The notes: generated by a model from the letters alone, not told the origin. Counted from the first letter of the stretch, positions 17,093 to 25,391 are shown. The stretch is DNA of 47,140 bases from Marinomonas rhizomae (GCF_003315485.1 NZ_QNSE01000007.1:221525-268664); one strand, 5' to 3'. A program made the numbers and translations.

Positions 17093-18490
17093 TCAACGAC
17101 CATATTTATCACTAAAACGCACAATATCGTCTTCACCTAAATAGTTACCAGACTGAATTTCCACCAGCTCCAACAGAGTTTCATCCGGATTTTCCAACGA
17201 ATGAATAACACCGATCGGGATATAGGTCGATTCATTTTCAACAAGTAATATTTCCTGTTCGCCATTTTGAACCTTCGCCATACCAGACACAACCACCCAA
17301 TGCTCTGCTCTGTGGTGATGCATCTGTACACTTAATTTCTCACCTGGTTTTACCATGATGCGTTTCACTTGATGACGTTCCCCCACATCAACGGTCTGGT
17401 AACTTCCCCAAGGGCGATGCACTGTGGTGTGATACATGTGCTCTTGACGGCCTTCGGTCTTAATACGCTTAACTATCTTCTTCACATTTTGTGAATTATT
17501 TTTATCCATCACCAAAACAGCATCGGCTGTTTCAACAATAACAAGGTCACTTACTCCTACTGCAGCCACTAAACGCGACTCAGAACGAATAAAGCAATTA
17601 CTAGCGCCTTCAGCCATAACATCGCCCAACAGCACATTATTGTCAGCGTCTTTATCAGCGTAATCGTATAAAGCATCCCAAGCACCAATGTCACTCCAGT
17701 CACCCACATAAGGCACAACTTTTGCCTTTTTGGTTGGCTCCATCACAGCAAAATCGATAGATTCCTCAGGGCACTGTGAAAACAGTTCTGCATCAATACG
17801 TACAAAATCTAAGTCTTCGCTACGTTGCTGATAAGCATGATTAACCGCTTGATAAATATCATCTCGATGAGCCGCTAACTCACCCAAAAATGCTTTAGCG
17901 CGGAACAAAAACATACCACTGTTCCATAGATATTCACCAGAATCTAGATAAGCTTGAGCTTTTTCAAGACTTGGCTTTTCTACAAACTCAGCGACTGCGA
18001 AATTCTCGCCTGAACGGATGTAGCCATAACCCGTTTCTGGGCGCATTGGCTGCACACCAAACGTCACCAAAGCATCGTCTTTCGCCAGTTCAACCGCTTG
18101 CTTAATCGTTGCTTCAAATGCGGCAAGATCACGAATTACATGATCCGCAGGCAACACCAACATCAGCGCATCGTCAGACTGGCTTCGCACTGTTTCTAAC
18201 GCAGCCAGAGCAATAGCCGGCGCCGTATTACGACCTTTAGGCTCCAAAATAATACTGGATTTTTTAACACCAATAGACTGCAATTGTTGCGCGATCAAAA
18301 AACGATGGTCTTCATTACAAACCACTATCGGATCAGCTACTTCCAAAGACAAAGTGCGAAGTATGGTCTGCTGCAACAAGCTGTATTCTTTATCAACCAA
18401 AGGCAAACACTGTTTGGCAAAAAATTCGCGCGATAACGGCCATAAACGACTGCCAACACCACCAGCCAAAATAACCGGAATAATTTTCAA
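17093..18490 (-). CDS. manC: Mannose-1-phosphate guanylyltransferase / mannose-6-phosphate isomerase
   Basis: A bifunctional enzyme of GDP-mannose synthesis. The guanylyltransferase domain opens with IIPVILAGGVGSRLWPLSRE (pyrophosphorylase signature, residues about 3-22), then LEPKGRNTAPAIALAAL, VLPADHVI, FVEKPS and WNSGMFLF. The C-terminal cupin isomerase domain has HRPWGSYQTVD, VKPGEKLSVQMHHHRAEHW (metal-binding His cluster, about residue 405) and YIPIGVIHSLENP. The start is taken as TTG 18490, where AAGGG lies about 6 bp upstream and the length becomes 465, normal for ManC. The frame stays open upstream to 18598, but those residues are hydrophobic and non-conserved. No phosphomannomutase or GDP-mannose-modifying gene is in the window. 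Confidence 0.93.
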   Translation of the reverse strand: MKIIPVILAGGVGSRLWPLSREFFAKQCLPLVDKEYSLLQQTILRTLSLEVADPIVVCNEDHRFLIAQQLQSIGVKKSSIILEPKGRNTAPAIALAALETVRSQSDDALMLVLPADHVIRDLAAFEATIKQAVELAKDDALVTFGVQPMRPETGYGYIRSGENFAVAEFVEKPSLEKAQAYLDSGEYLWNSGMFLFRAKAFLGELAAHRDDIYQAVNHAYQQRSEDLDFVRIDAELFSQCPEESIDFAVMEPTKKAKVVPYVGDWSDIGAWDALYDYADKDADNNVLLGDVMAEGASNCFIRSESRLVAAVGVSDLVIVETADAVLVMDKNNSQNVKKIVKRIKTEGRQEHMYHTTVHRPWGSYQTVDVGERHQVKRIMVKPGEKLSVQMHHHRAEHWVVVSGMAKVQNGEQEILLVENESTYIPIGVIHSLENPDETLLELVEIQSGNYLGEDDIVRFSDKYGR

Positions 18491-18610
18491 AACAGACCCT
18501 TCGCATAGGAAAAATAATCCCGCAAGTCTACCAAAACTCAACAGCAAGAAATATAAGAATGGAGAAATAAAGGACAAACGTAGCAAAAACAACACCACGC
18601 CAAATCACCC

Positions 18611-18829
18611 GTAGGTCAAATTAGCCGAGCCACAGGCAACACAACCCCTCGTAGGCCGGATGAGGGAGGCACGACCGTTATCCGGCAATGAAGGATGAAC
18701 CGAGCCACAGATAACACAACCCCTCGTAGGCCGGATGAGGGAGGCACGACCGTTATCCGGCAATGAAGGATGAACCGAACACAACCCCTCGTAGGCCAGA
18801 TGAGCCGAGGAACGAGGCGCTTACCTACA
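18611..18829 (+). repeat. REP cluster with a 75-bp tandem duplication
   Basis: It starts with a degenerate REP (GTAG at 18611). Two B-type REPs (18651-18686 and 18726-18761) lie in an almost exact 75-bp direct repeat that includes flanking text (CAATGAAGGATGAACCGA). An A-type element (18791-18829) follows, ending in CTTACCTAC instead of ATCCGGC. It fills the gap between manC and module 2. Confidence 0.85.
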
Positions 18830-18852
18830 AAAAACCGTGACGCGCAAAGCGG

Positions 18853-19191
18853 TTACTTCTGACTATAAAAAACCTGCCCAACACGCTCAATATGTTCAAC
18901 CAAATTGCTGTTTTCTAGATGGTCAAAAATCGACATATCAATTTTGTAAGGCAACAGCAAATCATCCAAGGCATTTTCAACCTCTGTGAAAGTAGACCAG
19001 TCCAAATCGCCCACAATCGTTAAATCGATGTCTGAACTAGGACGAAAGTTACCTTTCGCTCTAGAACCATACAAAATCACCGTCTTAATCTGAGGGTATA
19101 ACTGAAAAACACCGTTAATACTGTCACATTCAGCGCGACTCAACCCTCCCACGTCAAACATCGCCATTTTCCATTGAGCCACGAGTGTCAT
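18853..19191 (-). CDS. MNT-type nucleotidyltransferase (module 2)
   Basis: Up to 112 residues. The minimal nucleotidyltransferase motif LYGSRAKGNFRPSSDIDL (about residue 40) gives GS-X10-DXD, and YKIDMSIFDHL (about 82) provides the third carboxylate. It belongs to the HI0073-like group. Its start lies inside the end of the HEPN gene. ATG 19191 follows AGCGG; internal ATGs at 19167 and 19161 are alternatives. In this module the HEPN gene comes first, the reverse of modules 1, 3 and 4. Confidence 0.82.
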   Translation of the reverse strand: MTLVAQWKMAMFDVGGLSRAECDSINGVFQLYPQIKTVILYGSRAKGNFRPSSDIDLTIVGDLDWSTFTEVENALDDLLLPYKIDMSIFDHLENSNLVEHIERVGQVFYSQK

Positions 19192-19597
19192 CCGCTAACG
19201 ACTGAAATTTACACCGAAACGCCATAAACAACCCCGCATAAACCAACCGCAACTGCCCGAGTATTTGATTCGCCGTTTCTTCATTATAAGTGTGAACGGT
19301 ACGGTTACGGTCTTGCAACATCGACAGCCAAGCCCCACCATCCGCAATAAGATCACGCTTAAACGACTCACGAATAGCGTCTCGTGATCCTGAAACCGAC
19401 TCAATCCCCTGCCAAACCAAGTAATCCCTTAACACATTCCAAGCCAACTCATACGTAAACTCAAACGCCTGAATAGTACCCTGCTTCTCAAGATTACTCA
19501 GCGGTCGTTCAGCCATTAAACGCAAAGCATCAGCCAATTGATCATGCGCCAGTGTAAAATGTTCGAAACGCTGCAGCCAACGAATATCAACACTCAT
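19154..19597 (-). CDS. HEPN protein, HI0074/nucleotidyltransferase-substrate-binding type (module 2)
   Basis: 147 residues, helical. The features QAFEFTYELAWNVLRDYL (about residues 44-61) and WLSMLQDRNRTVHTYNEE (about 90-107), with RNRTVHTY matching RX4HXY, identify the HI0074 group. In Haemophilus the homologous protein pairs with a minimal nucleotidyltransferase, as here. It overlaps the MNT gene by 38 bp or less depending on that start. Similar in these two segments to the HEPN protein of module 3. Confidence 0.83.
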   Translation of the reverse strand: MSVDIRWLQRFEHFTLAHDQLADALRLMAERPLSNLEKQGTIQAFEFTYELAWNVLRDYLVWQGIESVSGSRDAIRESFKRDLIADGGAWLSMLQDRNRTVHTYNEETANQILGQLRLVYAGLFMAFRCKFQSLADDTRGSMENGDV

Positions 19598-19641
19598 AAA
19601 AAACCTTATTTAATATAAAAAAACCAAAAAACAAATCACCC

Positions 19642-19892
19642 GTAGGTCAGATGAGACGAGGTACGAGGTGTAATCTGACGCAAAAGCCGTGATCCCACAT
19701 TCCCAACCAACATCACCAAACGGCACATTACGCTACGCTCATGATGCCCTACGAAAATCAACGCACCCAATCACCTGTAGATCGGCCTTTAGGCCGTCAA
19801 AAAACTAATGACACCAAATCAAAACCTTGTCGCGCTAAAGCACGACCGACAAAAAACTAACAACTCGAAGTCAGCCTGAAGGCGCAACCTAC
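19642..19892. repeat. REP remnants of two classes between modules
   Basis: 19642-19679 is a mutated A-type element (GTAGGTCAGAT...ATCTGAC). 19777-19798 (GTAGATCGGCCTTTAGGCCG) and 19870-19892 on the minus strand (GTAGGTTGCGCCTTCAGGC) are a shorter third class with a GGCCTTYAGGCC-like hairpin. A piece near 19830 (GCGCTAAAGCACGACCGAC) looks like a decayed copy. The GTAG of the last one is the stop region of hipA. No gene is seen in 19598-19888. Confidence 0.6.
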
Positions 19893-21049
19893 AACCCCAA
19901 CGCCTTCTCTGCCAACCCCGCAAAGTGATCCAACAAACGACTTCTAGAATTCTTACCCGTTGCCTGATTCTGCAATGATTTAACCTCATCTTGCAGCCAA
20001 ACCATACCTGCTAAACACTCCGCAATGGCGCTTCGGGCTTGTTTAAGCGTTAATTCACAATGTGCAACAGCAAATCTTTCCAAATGCGCAATGCTACGCC
20101 AACGCTTACTTCCCAACAGGGTTAATGCCTGGATATCTTGTGAAATATACGCCGTTGTTGAAACCACATCATAAATTGGCGCCAAACGGATATCCTCAAT
20201 AGAGGAGTACAACACACCAAAATTCTTCAAATGCGCATCACCATTTTGCAACCATTGATTCAACACAATGGCCTTAAAGTAACCTAATAACGCTTTATTG
20301 CGATATTTTGGGCTGACAAAAATCGCAATACTCTTCGCCAACTGCTCGTAGCTGCCTACATACTTATCATCACGAGATCTGGCCTGTAAAACACAAAAGT
20401 CCTCAAACCCTAAATAACCAATCTCCGTCACATCAAAGCGTTTCATCACGAAACAACGTTCATCGTCCGACAGATAAAACTCAGGCACATCAAGACCCGC
20501 CTTGCTCAGTACCGTCATACAAAGCCATTCATTCAACGCCAAATCAGGGTAATCATCCCCCCAAGACTTCACAATATAATGACCCATCCGCAAAATGGCT
20601 TTATCTTTTAAAAGCGCCAACACTTTAGGCTGCACACCACTGACAGGCGAAGACAAAGCAAAACGCCCCACCAACAGAGCAAACAAATCCGGCTGTGAAG
20701 AATGCAGCACCTCATCCAAAGATAAACACTCATCTTCACCCAACATTGGCCCATAAGACAAACGGCCCTGCACCTTCCCCGCCAGCAAAGCCAACAAACC
20801 AAAATCATCCGTCGCCGTCAGTTTTGAAAAATGCTTTTTTAACACCGACAGCAAATAGCCCTCTGGCAAATGCATTTCAAAAATAGGGAAAAGCCGATTA
20901 GAAACATAACTTTTAGTGCGGACAGGCATAGTCAAAGAAACAAAAGAGGGGGAATCGTCACAAACGTAGTTCAGTAAAAACTCATCGGACTCTTTCGACA
21001 AGCAAGCAACAGATTGAGCCCCAACACAAACCTCTAACTCAGTCATCAT
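19889..21049 (-). CDS. hipA: HipA-type serine/threonine kinase toxin
   Basis: About 386 residues, shorter than E. coli HipA (about 440). In the known system HipA phosphorylates glutamyl-tRNA synthetase and induces growth arrest. The N-terminal HipA domain (about residues 1-105, ending FGLLALLAGKVQGRLSYGP) is followed by the kinase. SSPVSGVQPKVLAL (about 135) is the glycine-rich loop, SWGDDYPDLALNEWLCM comes next, FVMKRFDV (about 205) follows, the catalytic loop is LQNGDAHLKNFGVLY (about 275) and the metal-binding element is PIYDVVST (about 295). The activity motifs are present, so it looks functional. It overlaps hipB by about 11 bp. The TAG stop is formed by a REP-like GTAGG. Confidence 0.9.
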   Translation of the reverse strand: MMTELEVCVGAQSVACLSKESDEFLLNYVCDDSPSFVSLTMPVRTKSYVSNRLFPIFEMHLPEGYLLSVLKKHFSKLTATDDFGLLALLAGKVQGRLSYGPMLGEDECLSLDEVLHSSQPDLFALLVGRFALSSPVSGVQPKVLALLKDKAILRMGHYIVKSWGDDYPDLALNEWLCMTVLSKAGLDVPEFYLSDDERCFVMKRFDVTEIGYLGFEDFCVLQARSRDDKYVGSYEQLAKSIAIFVSPKYRNKALLGYFKAIVLNQWLQNGDAHLKNFGVLYSSIEDIRLAPIYDVVSTTAYISQDIQALTLLGSKRWRSIAHLERFAVAHCELTLKQARSAIAECLAGMVWLQDEVKSLQNQATGKNSRSRLLDHFAGLAEKALGL

Positions 21050-21290
21050 CACGCTCGGCTAACAAAGACTCAAAAGTGGGTAATCGGCTTACCGCGTGAG
21101 GTGTCACTTCATAATGCAGATACTCTAACATCTTCAACACTTTACGAAGACCAATATCCGCAACACGACCACTTTCAAAACCACTTAAAGTAGCACGCGC
21201 CAACCCCAAATCATCCGCCATCTGCTGCTGACGAATGCCTTGCGCCTTACGTGTGTGTTTAACGAATTGCCCTAGCTCTTGAAAGTTCAT
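21039..21290 (-). CDS. hipB: HipB-type antitoxin, XRE-family regulator
   Basis: 83 residues. A helix-turn-helix domain (residues about 7-62, with GIRQQQMADDLGLARATLSGFESG) is followed by a short acidic tail ending DDD. Known HipB proteins bind HipA and repress the operon from upstream operators. It is first in the two-gene unit and overlaps hipA. The AT-rich stretch at 21291-21390 should hold promoter and operator, but I cannot fix the sites. Confidence 0.9.
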   Translation of the reverse strand: MNFQELGQFVKHTRKAQGIRQQQMADDLGLARATLSGFESGRVADIGLRKVLKMLEYLHYEVTPHAVSRLPTFESLLAERDDD

Positions 21291-21391
21291 TTCGTTTAAA
21301 ATACCTTACATACAATAATAGAAAAGCAAAATGCGCAATATATTAAACAAAAATACAACACCATCCAAATGATATCATCCACGGCCCCATA

Positions 21392-21790
21392 TTATGCGCC
21401 TTGGATAATGACCATCAATCGTTCCTGAAGACGTTGCATGCTTTTTAAATGTAACGGTAAATGGGAGTAAATCTCTCGCGCATACTCTTCTCGATATGTA
21501 TGTGAGATAAGGTTTCTATCATTTAGCATGCTTAACCAAGCTTGCTCATCTTCGATCCACTCTAATTGAAAAGCAAATTGCAAACACTTCTTAGGCGACA
21601 ACGCATCAATTCCCTCAATGTCCAACAACATTTTCTTCAACAACTTCCAGCCCAGCTCAAAGCAAAACTCAAAGCGCTGAATAGACCCATCAATGGCTAA
21701 AGGATTGGATTCATCTTCTGCTAACGCCTCAGCAAAGCGCAACAAAGCCTTCGAGAAATAAGACATTGCATCATGCGTTTCTGCTTTCAT
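21392..21790 (-). CDS. HEPN protein, HI0074 type (module 3)
   Basis: About 132 residues, helical. RFEFCFELGWKLLKKML (about residues 38-54) and WLSMLNDRNLISHTYREE (about 85-102), with RNLISHTY as RX4HXY, mark the nucleotidyltransferase-substrate-binding group. ATG 21790 is chosen because AAGG lies about 9 bp upstream; the frame extends to 21814 without a better site. It overlaps the MNT gene by about 20 bp and is transcribed after it. Confidence 0.83.
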   Translation of the reverse strand: MKAETHDAMSYFSKALLRFAEALAEDESNPLAIDGSIQRFEFCFELGWKLLKKMLLDIEGIDALSPKKCLQFAFQLEWIEDEQAWLSMLNDRNLISHTYREEYAREIYSHLPLHLKSMQRLQERLMVIIQGA

Positions 21791-22094
21791 AAACGACAAC
21801 CTTACTTTGATCAATTTTATGTCTAAACACGCTATCGCCTAGATGATCGTAACGAATTACATTAATAGCTAAAAGCGTATCGGCATCTTCTACAATATCC
21901 AAAACTTCCTGCCATTGCTTCAAAGAAGCCTCAGGGCAATTTACCGCAAGATCAATATCCGACTTAGGCCTTGCATCACCACGTGCTCTTGAACCAAATA
22001 AGTAAACAGCCTTCACAAAAGGCAACCCTGCCAGCTTCTGCCAAAAACCATACCCAGCGATATTTACAGGAAGGTTTAACTTAGAAATACTCAT
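21771..22094 (-). CDS. MNT-type nucleotidyltransferase (module 3)
   Basis: 107 residues. LFGSRARGDARPKSDIDLAV (about residue 32) is the GS-X10-DXD motif. The downstream strand (LLAINVIRYDHLG, about 75) takes the place of the third carboxylate strand. HI0073-like, and paired with the HEPN gene that overlaps its 3' end. It lies 76 bp downstream of galE, with a decayed REP between. Confidence 0.84.
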   Translation of the reverse strand: MSISKLNLPVNIAGYGFWQKLAGLPFVKAVYLFGSRARGDARPKSDIDLAVNCPEASLKQWQEVLDIVEDADTLLAINVIRYDHLGDSVFRHKIDQSKVVVYESRNA

Positions 22095-22128
22095 ATATTA
22101 TTAACCCAACATAAAGTTTCTAGCCCCA

Positions 22129-22168
22129 CGTAAGGCGGGTGAATCAAGGAACGAAGGTGTGGTCTGAC
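22129..22168 (+). repeat. Degenerate REP downstream of galE
   Basis: A sequence of the pattern CGTAAGGCGGGTGAATC...GTCTGAC keeps the A-type interior (AAGGAACGAAGGTG) but has lost the exact stem. Confidence 0.45.
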
Positions 22169-22170
22169 TT

Positions 22171-23184
22171 TTATTCATCAAACCCATTTGGGTTGTTCGA
22201 CTGCCAGCGCCAAGAATCCTCACACATACGAGCAAGATCAAATTTCGCCTGCCAACCAAGGAACCTCTTAGCAAATTCAGGATCCGCATAACAAGTTGCA
22301 ATATCGCCAGGGCGTCGATCTACAATCTTATAGCTAATAGATTTATTAGAGACCACTTCAAAGGCTTTGACCATTTCAAGAACAGAGTACCCATTGCCAG
22401 TACCAAGGTTCACAACAAAATGACCAGACTGAGCAAGGACCTTTTCCAAGGCACAGACATGGCCGCGAGCCAAATCCACTACATGAATATAATCACGCAC
22501 ACCCGTACCATCTGGCGTATCGTAATCATCACCAAACACACTTAGACACGCCAACTTACCCACAGCCACTTGACTGATAAAGGGCAACAAATTATTCGGA
22601 ATGCCTTTTGGATCTTCCCCAATCAAGCCAGACTCATGAGCACCGATCGGATTAAAGTAACGCAAAGTAGCAATGTTCCACTCACTATTGGCCTTGGCTA
22701 AATCGGTCAACATACCTTCTACCATCAACTTACTTGCCCCATATGGGTTTTGCGTTGAAGTAGGAAAATCTTCACGAATCGGAACAGTCTCAGGCATACC
22801 ATAAACAGTCGCAGACGAGCTAAAAATCAAATTTCGGAGTCCAGCCAACTCCATAGCCTTAATAAGATTCAAAGTCCCAGCAACATTGTTTTCATAATAC
22901 AAAAAAGGCTTTTGAACAGACTCGCCAACCGCTTTCAAACCAGCAAAATGAATCACAGCGGCAAAGGTATACTTCTCGAAAACACTATTTAAAAAAGCCG
23001 AATCACGAATATCGCCTTGCATAAACACGGGACGCTTACCAGAAATCGTCTCAATACGGTCTAAAACAACCTCTTTACTGTTCGAAAGGTTATCAATAAT
23101 AACCGGTTCAAAGCCTGCCTTGATCAACTCGACACAAGTATGTGAGCCAATGTAACCCGCACCGCCCGTTACTAAAACAAACAT
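22171..23184 (-). CDS. galE: UDP-glucose 4-epimerase
   Basis: 337 residues, GalE length. It interconverts UDP-glucose and UDP-galactose. The NAD motif VLVTGGAGYIGSHTCVEL (residues 3-20) is followed by IDNLSNSKE, MQGDIRD, FAGLKAVGESVQKP (about 81-94) and SSSATVYG (about 122). The catalytic pair is in NPYGASKLMVE (about 147), then LRYFNPIGAHESG (about 173) and GTGVRDYIHVVDLA (about 228) follow. It is set between two MNT/HEPN modules, both on the same strand; there is only 131 bp to the upstream module and 76 bp to the downstream one. It supplies UDP-galactose for glycan assembly. Confidence 0.96.
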   Translation of the reverse strand: MFVLVTGGAGYIGSHTCVELIKAGFEPVIIDNLSNSKEVVLDRIETISGKRPVFMQGDIRDSAFLNSVFEKYTFAAVIHFAGLKAVGESVQKPFLYYENNVAGTLNLIKAMELAGLRNLIFSSSATVYGMPETVPIREDFPTSTQNPYGASKLMVEGMLTDLAKANSEWNIATLRYFNPIGAHESGLIGEDPKGIPNNLLPFISQVAVGKLACLSVFGDDYDTPDGTGVRDYIHVVDLARGHVCALEKVLAQSGHFVVNLGTGNGYSVLEMVKAFEVVSNKSISYKIVDRRPGDIATCYADPEFAKRFLGWQAKFDLARMCEDSWRWQSNNPNGFDE

Positions 23185-23237
23185 CCTTCCCCCTATAAAC
23201 CAAAAAAATTAAAAATCCATTAAATCAAAAAAAACTC

Positions 23238-23280
23238 GTAGGCCGGATGAACCGAGGCACGAGGCACGAGGCGCTTACAT
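23238..23280 (+). repeat. Single REP element with internal duplication
   Basis: GTAGGCCGGATGAACCGAGGCACGAGG begins an A-type element in which CACGAGG is repeated, and the 3' arm has changed to GCGCTTACATAC, so the outer stem no longer pairs. Confidence 0.6.
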
Positions 23281-23315
23281 ACAAAAAACTAATAACACGG
23301 AGAAAACACACATAT

Positions 23316-23777
23316 CTATTGATACTTAGCCGCAAAGAGAACCACATGTTCTAGGCATCGTAACAACTGACCAGCCATACCGAACGCTTTATTCAATAAC
23401 GCCGATTGTATTTCAGGATCATCGGGGTAATCATGGGCAAATTGGTTACGCATTTCCCGTAACTTCAGCCACTGTTCAACAGAATCCAGGGCGCCTATCT
23501 TTTCAAGCCGATTTAATTTATCAATAAATGTAGTAAGCTCACCTTCTTCATGCGTTAGCTCGATGACTGCAGGCAATAACTTTGCCCCCATCACATCCTG
23601 TAATTTTGAAAACCGGACGATAAACTGATCAAATACCGCAAGTTCCATTTCCGTAAGTTCAGACAAACTAGCCGCGGTGTAGGGTTGTTTATCTGCCAAG
23701 TGCTGCATAGACCAATTCAAACGTTCTGCATGCGTTTGGCAAATATCAACGATCCCCTTAAATACATCCTTATTCAT
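23316..23777 (-). CDS. HEPN-domain toxin-like protein (module 4)
   Basis: 153 residues, helical. It has FSKLQDVMGAKLLP (about residue 56), LNRLEKIGALDSVEQWLKL (about 86) and RNQFAHDY as RX4HXY (about 110). It is the closest relative in the window of the module 1 HEPN protein. Its ATG overlaps the TGA of the MNT gene (ATGA). Confidence 0.82.
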   Translation of the reverse strand: MNKDVFKGIVDICQTHAERLNWSMQHLADKQPYTAASLSELTEMELAVFDQFIVRFSKLQDVMGAKLLPAVIELTHEEGELTTFIDKLNRLEKIGALDSVEQWLKLREMRNQFAHDYPDDPEIQSALLNKAFGMAGQLLRCLEHVVLFAAKYQ

Positions 23778-24076
23778 AAGCGAATACCACTCTCTTTTGC
23801 GATTTTATAGATAGGCAAAAATCTTCCAGACTTACGATTAATCACCAAATCAATTTTCTGATCACCAAGCAGCAAATGAAGTTCAACCAAAGCATTTAGT
23901 TTAGCCTCAACTATGTCATCAGCCGAATGTAAGTCAGGCTCTATATACAAATCAATATCCCCGCCACGCGCATTATCATCAGCTCTTGAGCCAAAAAGCC
24001 GTAACTCCGAACCTTCGCCAAAATGCTTAAATAACACTTGTTTAATGACATCTAGTTGCTGCTTAGTTAGACGCAC
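23774..24076 (-). CDS. MNT-type nucleotidyltransferase (module 4)
   Basis: 100 residues. LFGSRADDNARGGDIDLYI (about residue 27) is GS-X9-DXD, and QKIDLVINRK (about 74) carries the third Asp. It is roughly 40% similar along its whole length to the module 1 protein by eye (same MRLT start, same GSR-DDN-GGDIDL core, same LPI-IA-G end). It starts at GTG with GGAGG 7 bp upstream. Confidence 0.86.
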   Translation of the reverse strand: MRLTKQQLDVIKQVLFKHFGEGSELRLFGSRADDNARGGDIDLYIEPDLHSADDIVEAKLNALVELHLLLGDQKIDLVINRKSGRFLPIYKIAKESGIRL

Positions 24077-24145
24077 GCTCGCCCTCCAAATAAAAAAACA
24101 TCCCTATCATAGTAAAAAAACATCAAATCCGCATGAACCAACAAC

Positions 24146-24183
24146 GTAGGCCGGATGAACCGAGGCACGAGGCGTTATCCGGC
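24146..24183 (+). repeat. Single REP element, subtype A
   Basis: GTAGGCCGGATGAACCGAGG continues to GCGTTATCCGGC. It lies between the divergent MNT gene and the DUF2235 gene. Confidence 0.8.
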
Positions 24184-24283
24184 GAATCAAAAAAACACTC
24201 TCCCTACAAAACACAATAAAAACCATGTTATTCTAACTGCAGCCCTCAGGAAGAGAGCCAATAAAACAACAAGGAGACACGAT

Positions 24284-25300
24284 ATGTCGATGTTATTCTT
24301 TCATTTCGATGGCACAGACAATAGCCCAAACGATGCCTACGCACCAGTGCACAGCCTTTCCAGTATCACTAACGTACTAAAATCCCATTTATTACTAGGT
24401 GGACGCATACAAAATCACATAAACAGCACACCCACACATTCACCTCATCGCAGCTTTTACTACGCAGGTATAGGCACCTATGGCAGCTGGCTAGAACAAA
24501 AAGTCAACGCAGCCTTCGCTATCGAATCCGGCCATGTAGCCAACATCCTAAACCGAGCATTAAACGACTTCAAACGCCACTACAACCAATCCATCAAACA
24601 GATCGTCTTAATTGGCTTTAGTCGAGGGGCCGCCTTAGCAAGGCGCTTCGCCGCACTCATCACCCCACACATTGACCGACCCATTATCATAGAAACCGTT
24701 ATCGATACTGTCGCCTCTATTGGTTTACCGAACCTAGACTCAACAAAACGCCCGAGCACAGAAGTAGTATTTGAACACGGGAACACATTACCGGAAGGGG
24801 TTCAGCGAGCCTTACATTTTGTCGCACTGGACGAACAACGCCTCGCCTTTCGACCCACCTTAATCAACCAAGACGATCGAGCAATTGAAATCTGGCTACC
24901 AGGTGTACATTCGGATATTGGCGGTGGGTACCGCAAAGATGGGATAGGAGACATGGTTTTACGTATTTTAATCGACTGGATTGAGCAGCAAACCGAACAA
25001 CACTGTTACCAAATAACGCGACTCGCAAAAGTTCAACCTCCCCATTGGCAGCCGCTCCTTACCATCGCGCCGAACCACTTAGGAAAAATACACTACCAAG
25101 ATCGTCGTTTAGACACCTGGCGCCACCTAACACTCGCACCACGGCATTGCTGCGTTTTAGAAAACAACCAGCCCAATATATTACTAACCCCTAAATGGCA
25201 CAAAAGCGTCACCCAGCGCATTCAAAGCTGCGTTGGCTACTTCCCTATTGCACACTGCCCAACACCTGCAATACTCTGGCACTCCCCCAACCACCCGTAG
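24284..25300 (+). CDS. DUF2235 / Tle1-like alpha/beta hydrolase
   Basis: 338 residues. The N-terminal FFHFDGTDNS (residues 5-14) is the DUF2235 opening. The nucleophile elbow is IGFSRGAALARR (GxSxG, about residue 110). An Asp-containing segment VIDTVASIGLP follows (about 143), and a His-containing segment is GVHSDIGGGY (about 206), giving a Ser-Asp-His triad. Related proteins include type VI secretion phospholipase effectors (Tle1), but no VgrG, PAAR or obvious immunity gene is adjacent, so delivery is unproven. Start ATG 24284 has AAGGAG 8 bp upstream; the longer open frame to 24155 is REP translation. The stop TAG is the GTAG head of the next REP. It is bounded by REPs on both sides and is on the strand opposite to its neighbours. 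Confidence 0.78.
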   Translation: MSMLFFHFDGTDNSPNDAYAPVHSLSSITNVLKSHLLLGGRIQNHINSTPTHSPHRSFYYAGIGTYGSWLEQKVNAAFAIESGHVANILNRALNDFKRHYNQSIKQIVLIGFSRGAALARRFAALITPHIDRPIIIETVIDTVASIGLPNLDSTKRPSTEVVFEHGNTLPEGVQRALHFVALDEQRLAFRPTLINQDDRAIEIWLPGVHSDIGGGYRKDGIGDMVLRILIDWIEQQTEQHCYQITRLAKVQPPHWQPLLTIAPNHLGKIHYQDRRLDTWRHLTLAPRHCCVLENNQPNILLTPKWHKSVTQRIQSCVGYFPIAHCPTPAILWHSPNHP

Positions 25301-25333
25301 ACCGGATGATATGAGGCACGACCGTTATCCGGC
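25297..25333 (+). repeat. REP element subtype B, downstream partner of the RAYT
   Basis: GTAGACCGGATGATATGAGG continues to CACGACCGTTATCCGGC. The TAG of its head ends the DUF2235 gene. It is inverted relative to the B-type element at 25917-25952 and, with it, brackets the RAYT gene. Confidence 0.8.
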
Positions 25334-25391
25334 AATGAAGAATGAGCCTAGGAACGAAGGCGCTTATCTGAAAACAAAAGCGCCGATGAAA

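Noticed and set aside
18491..18598. Hydrophobic N-terminal extension of manC
   Set aside because: The 36 extra residues look like a membrane segment, but ManC is cytosolic, the family N-terminus begins at the TTG at 18490, and AAGGG is placed correctly for that start.
24155..24283. Extended start of the DUF2235 gene
   Set aside because: The added residues are REP translation; AAGGAG before ATG 24284 fixes the start.
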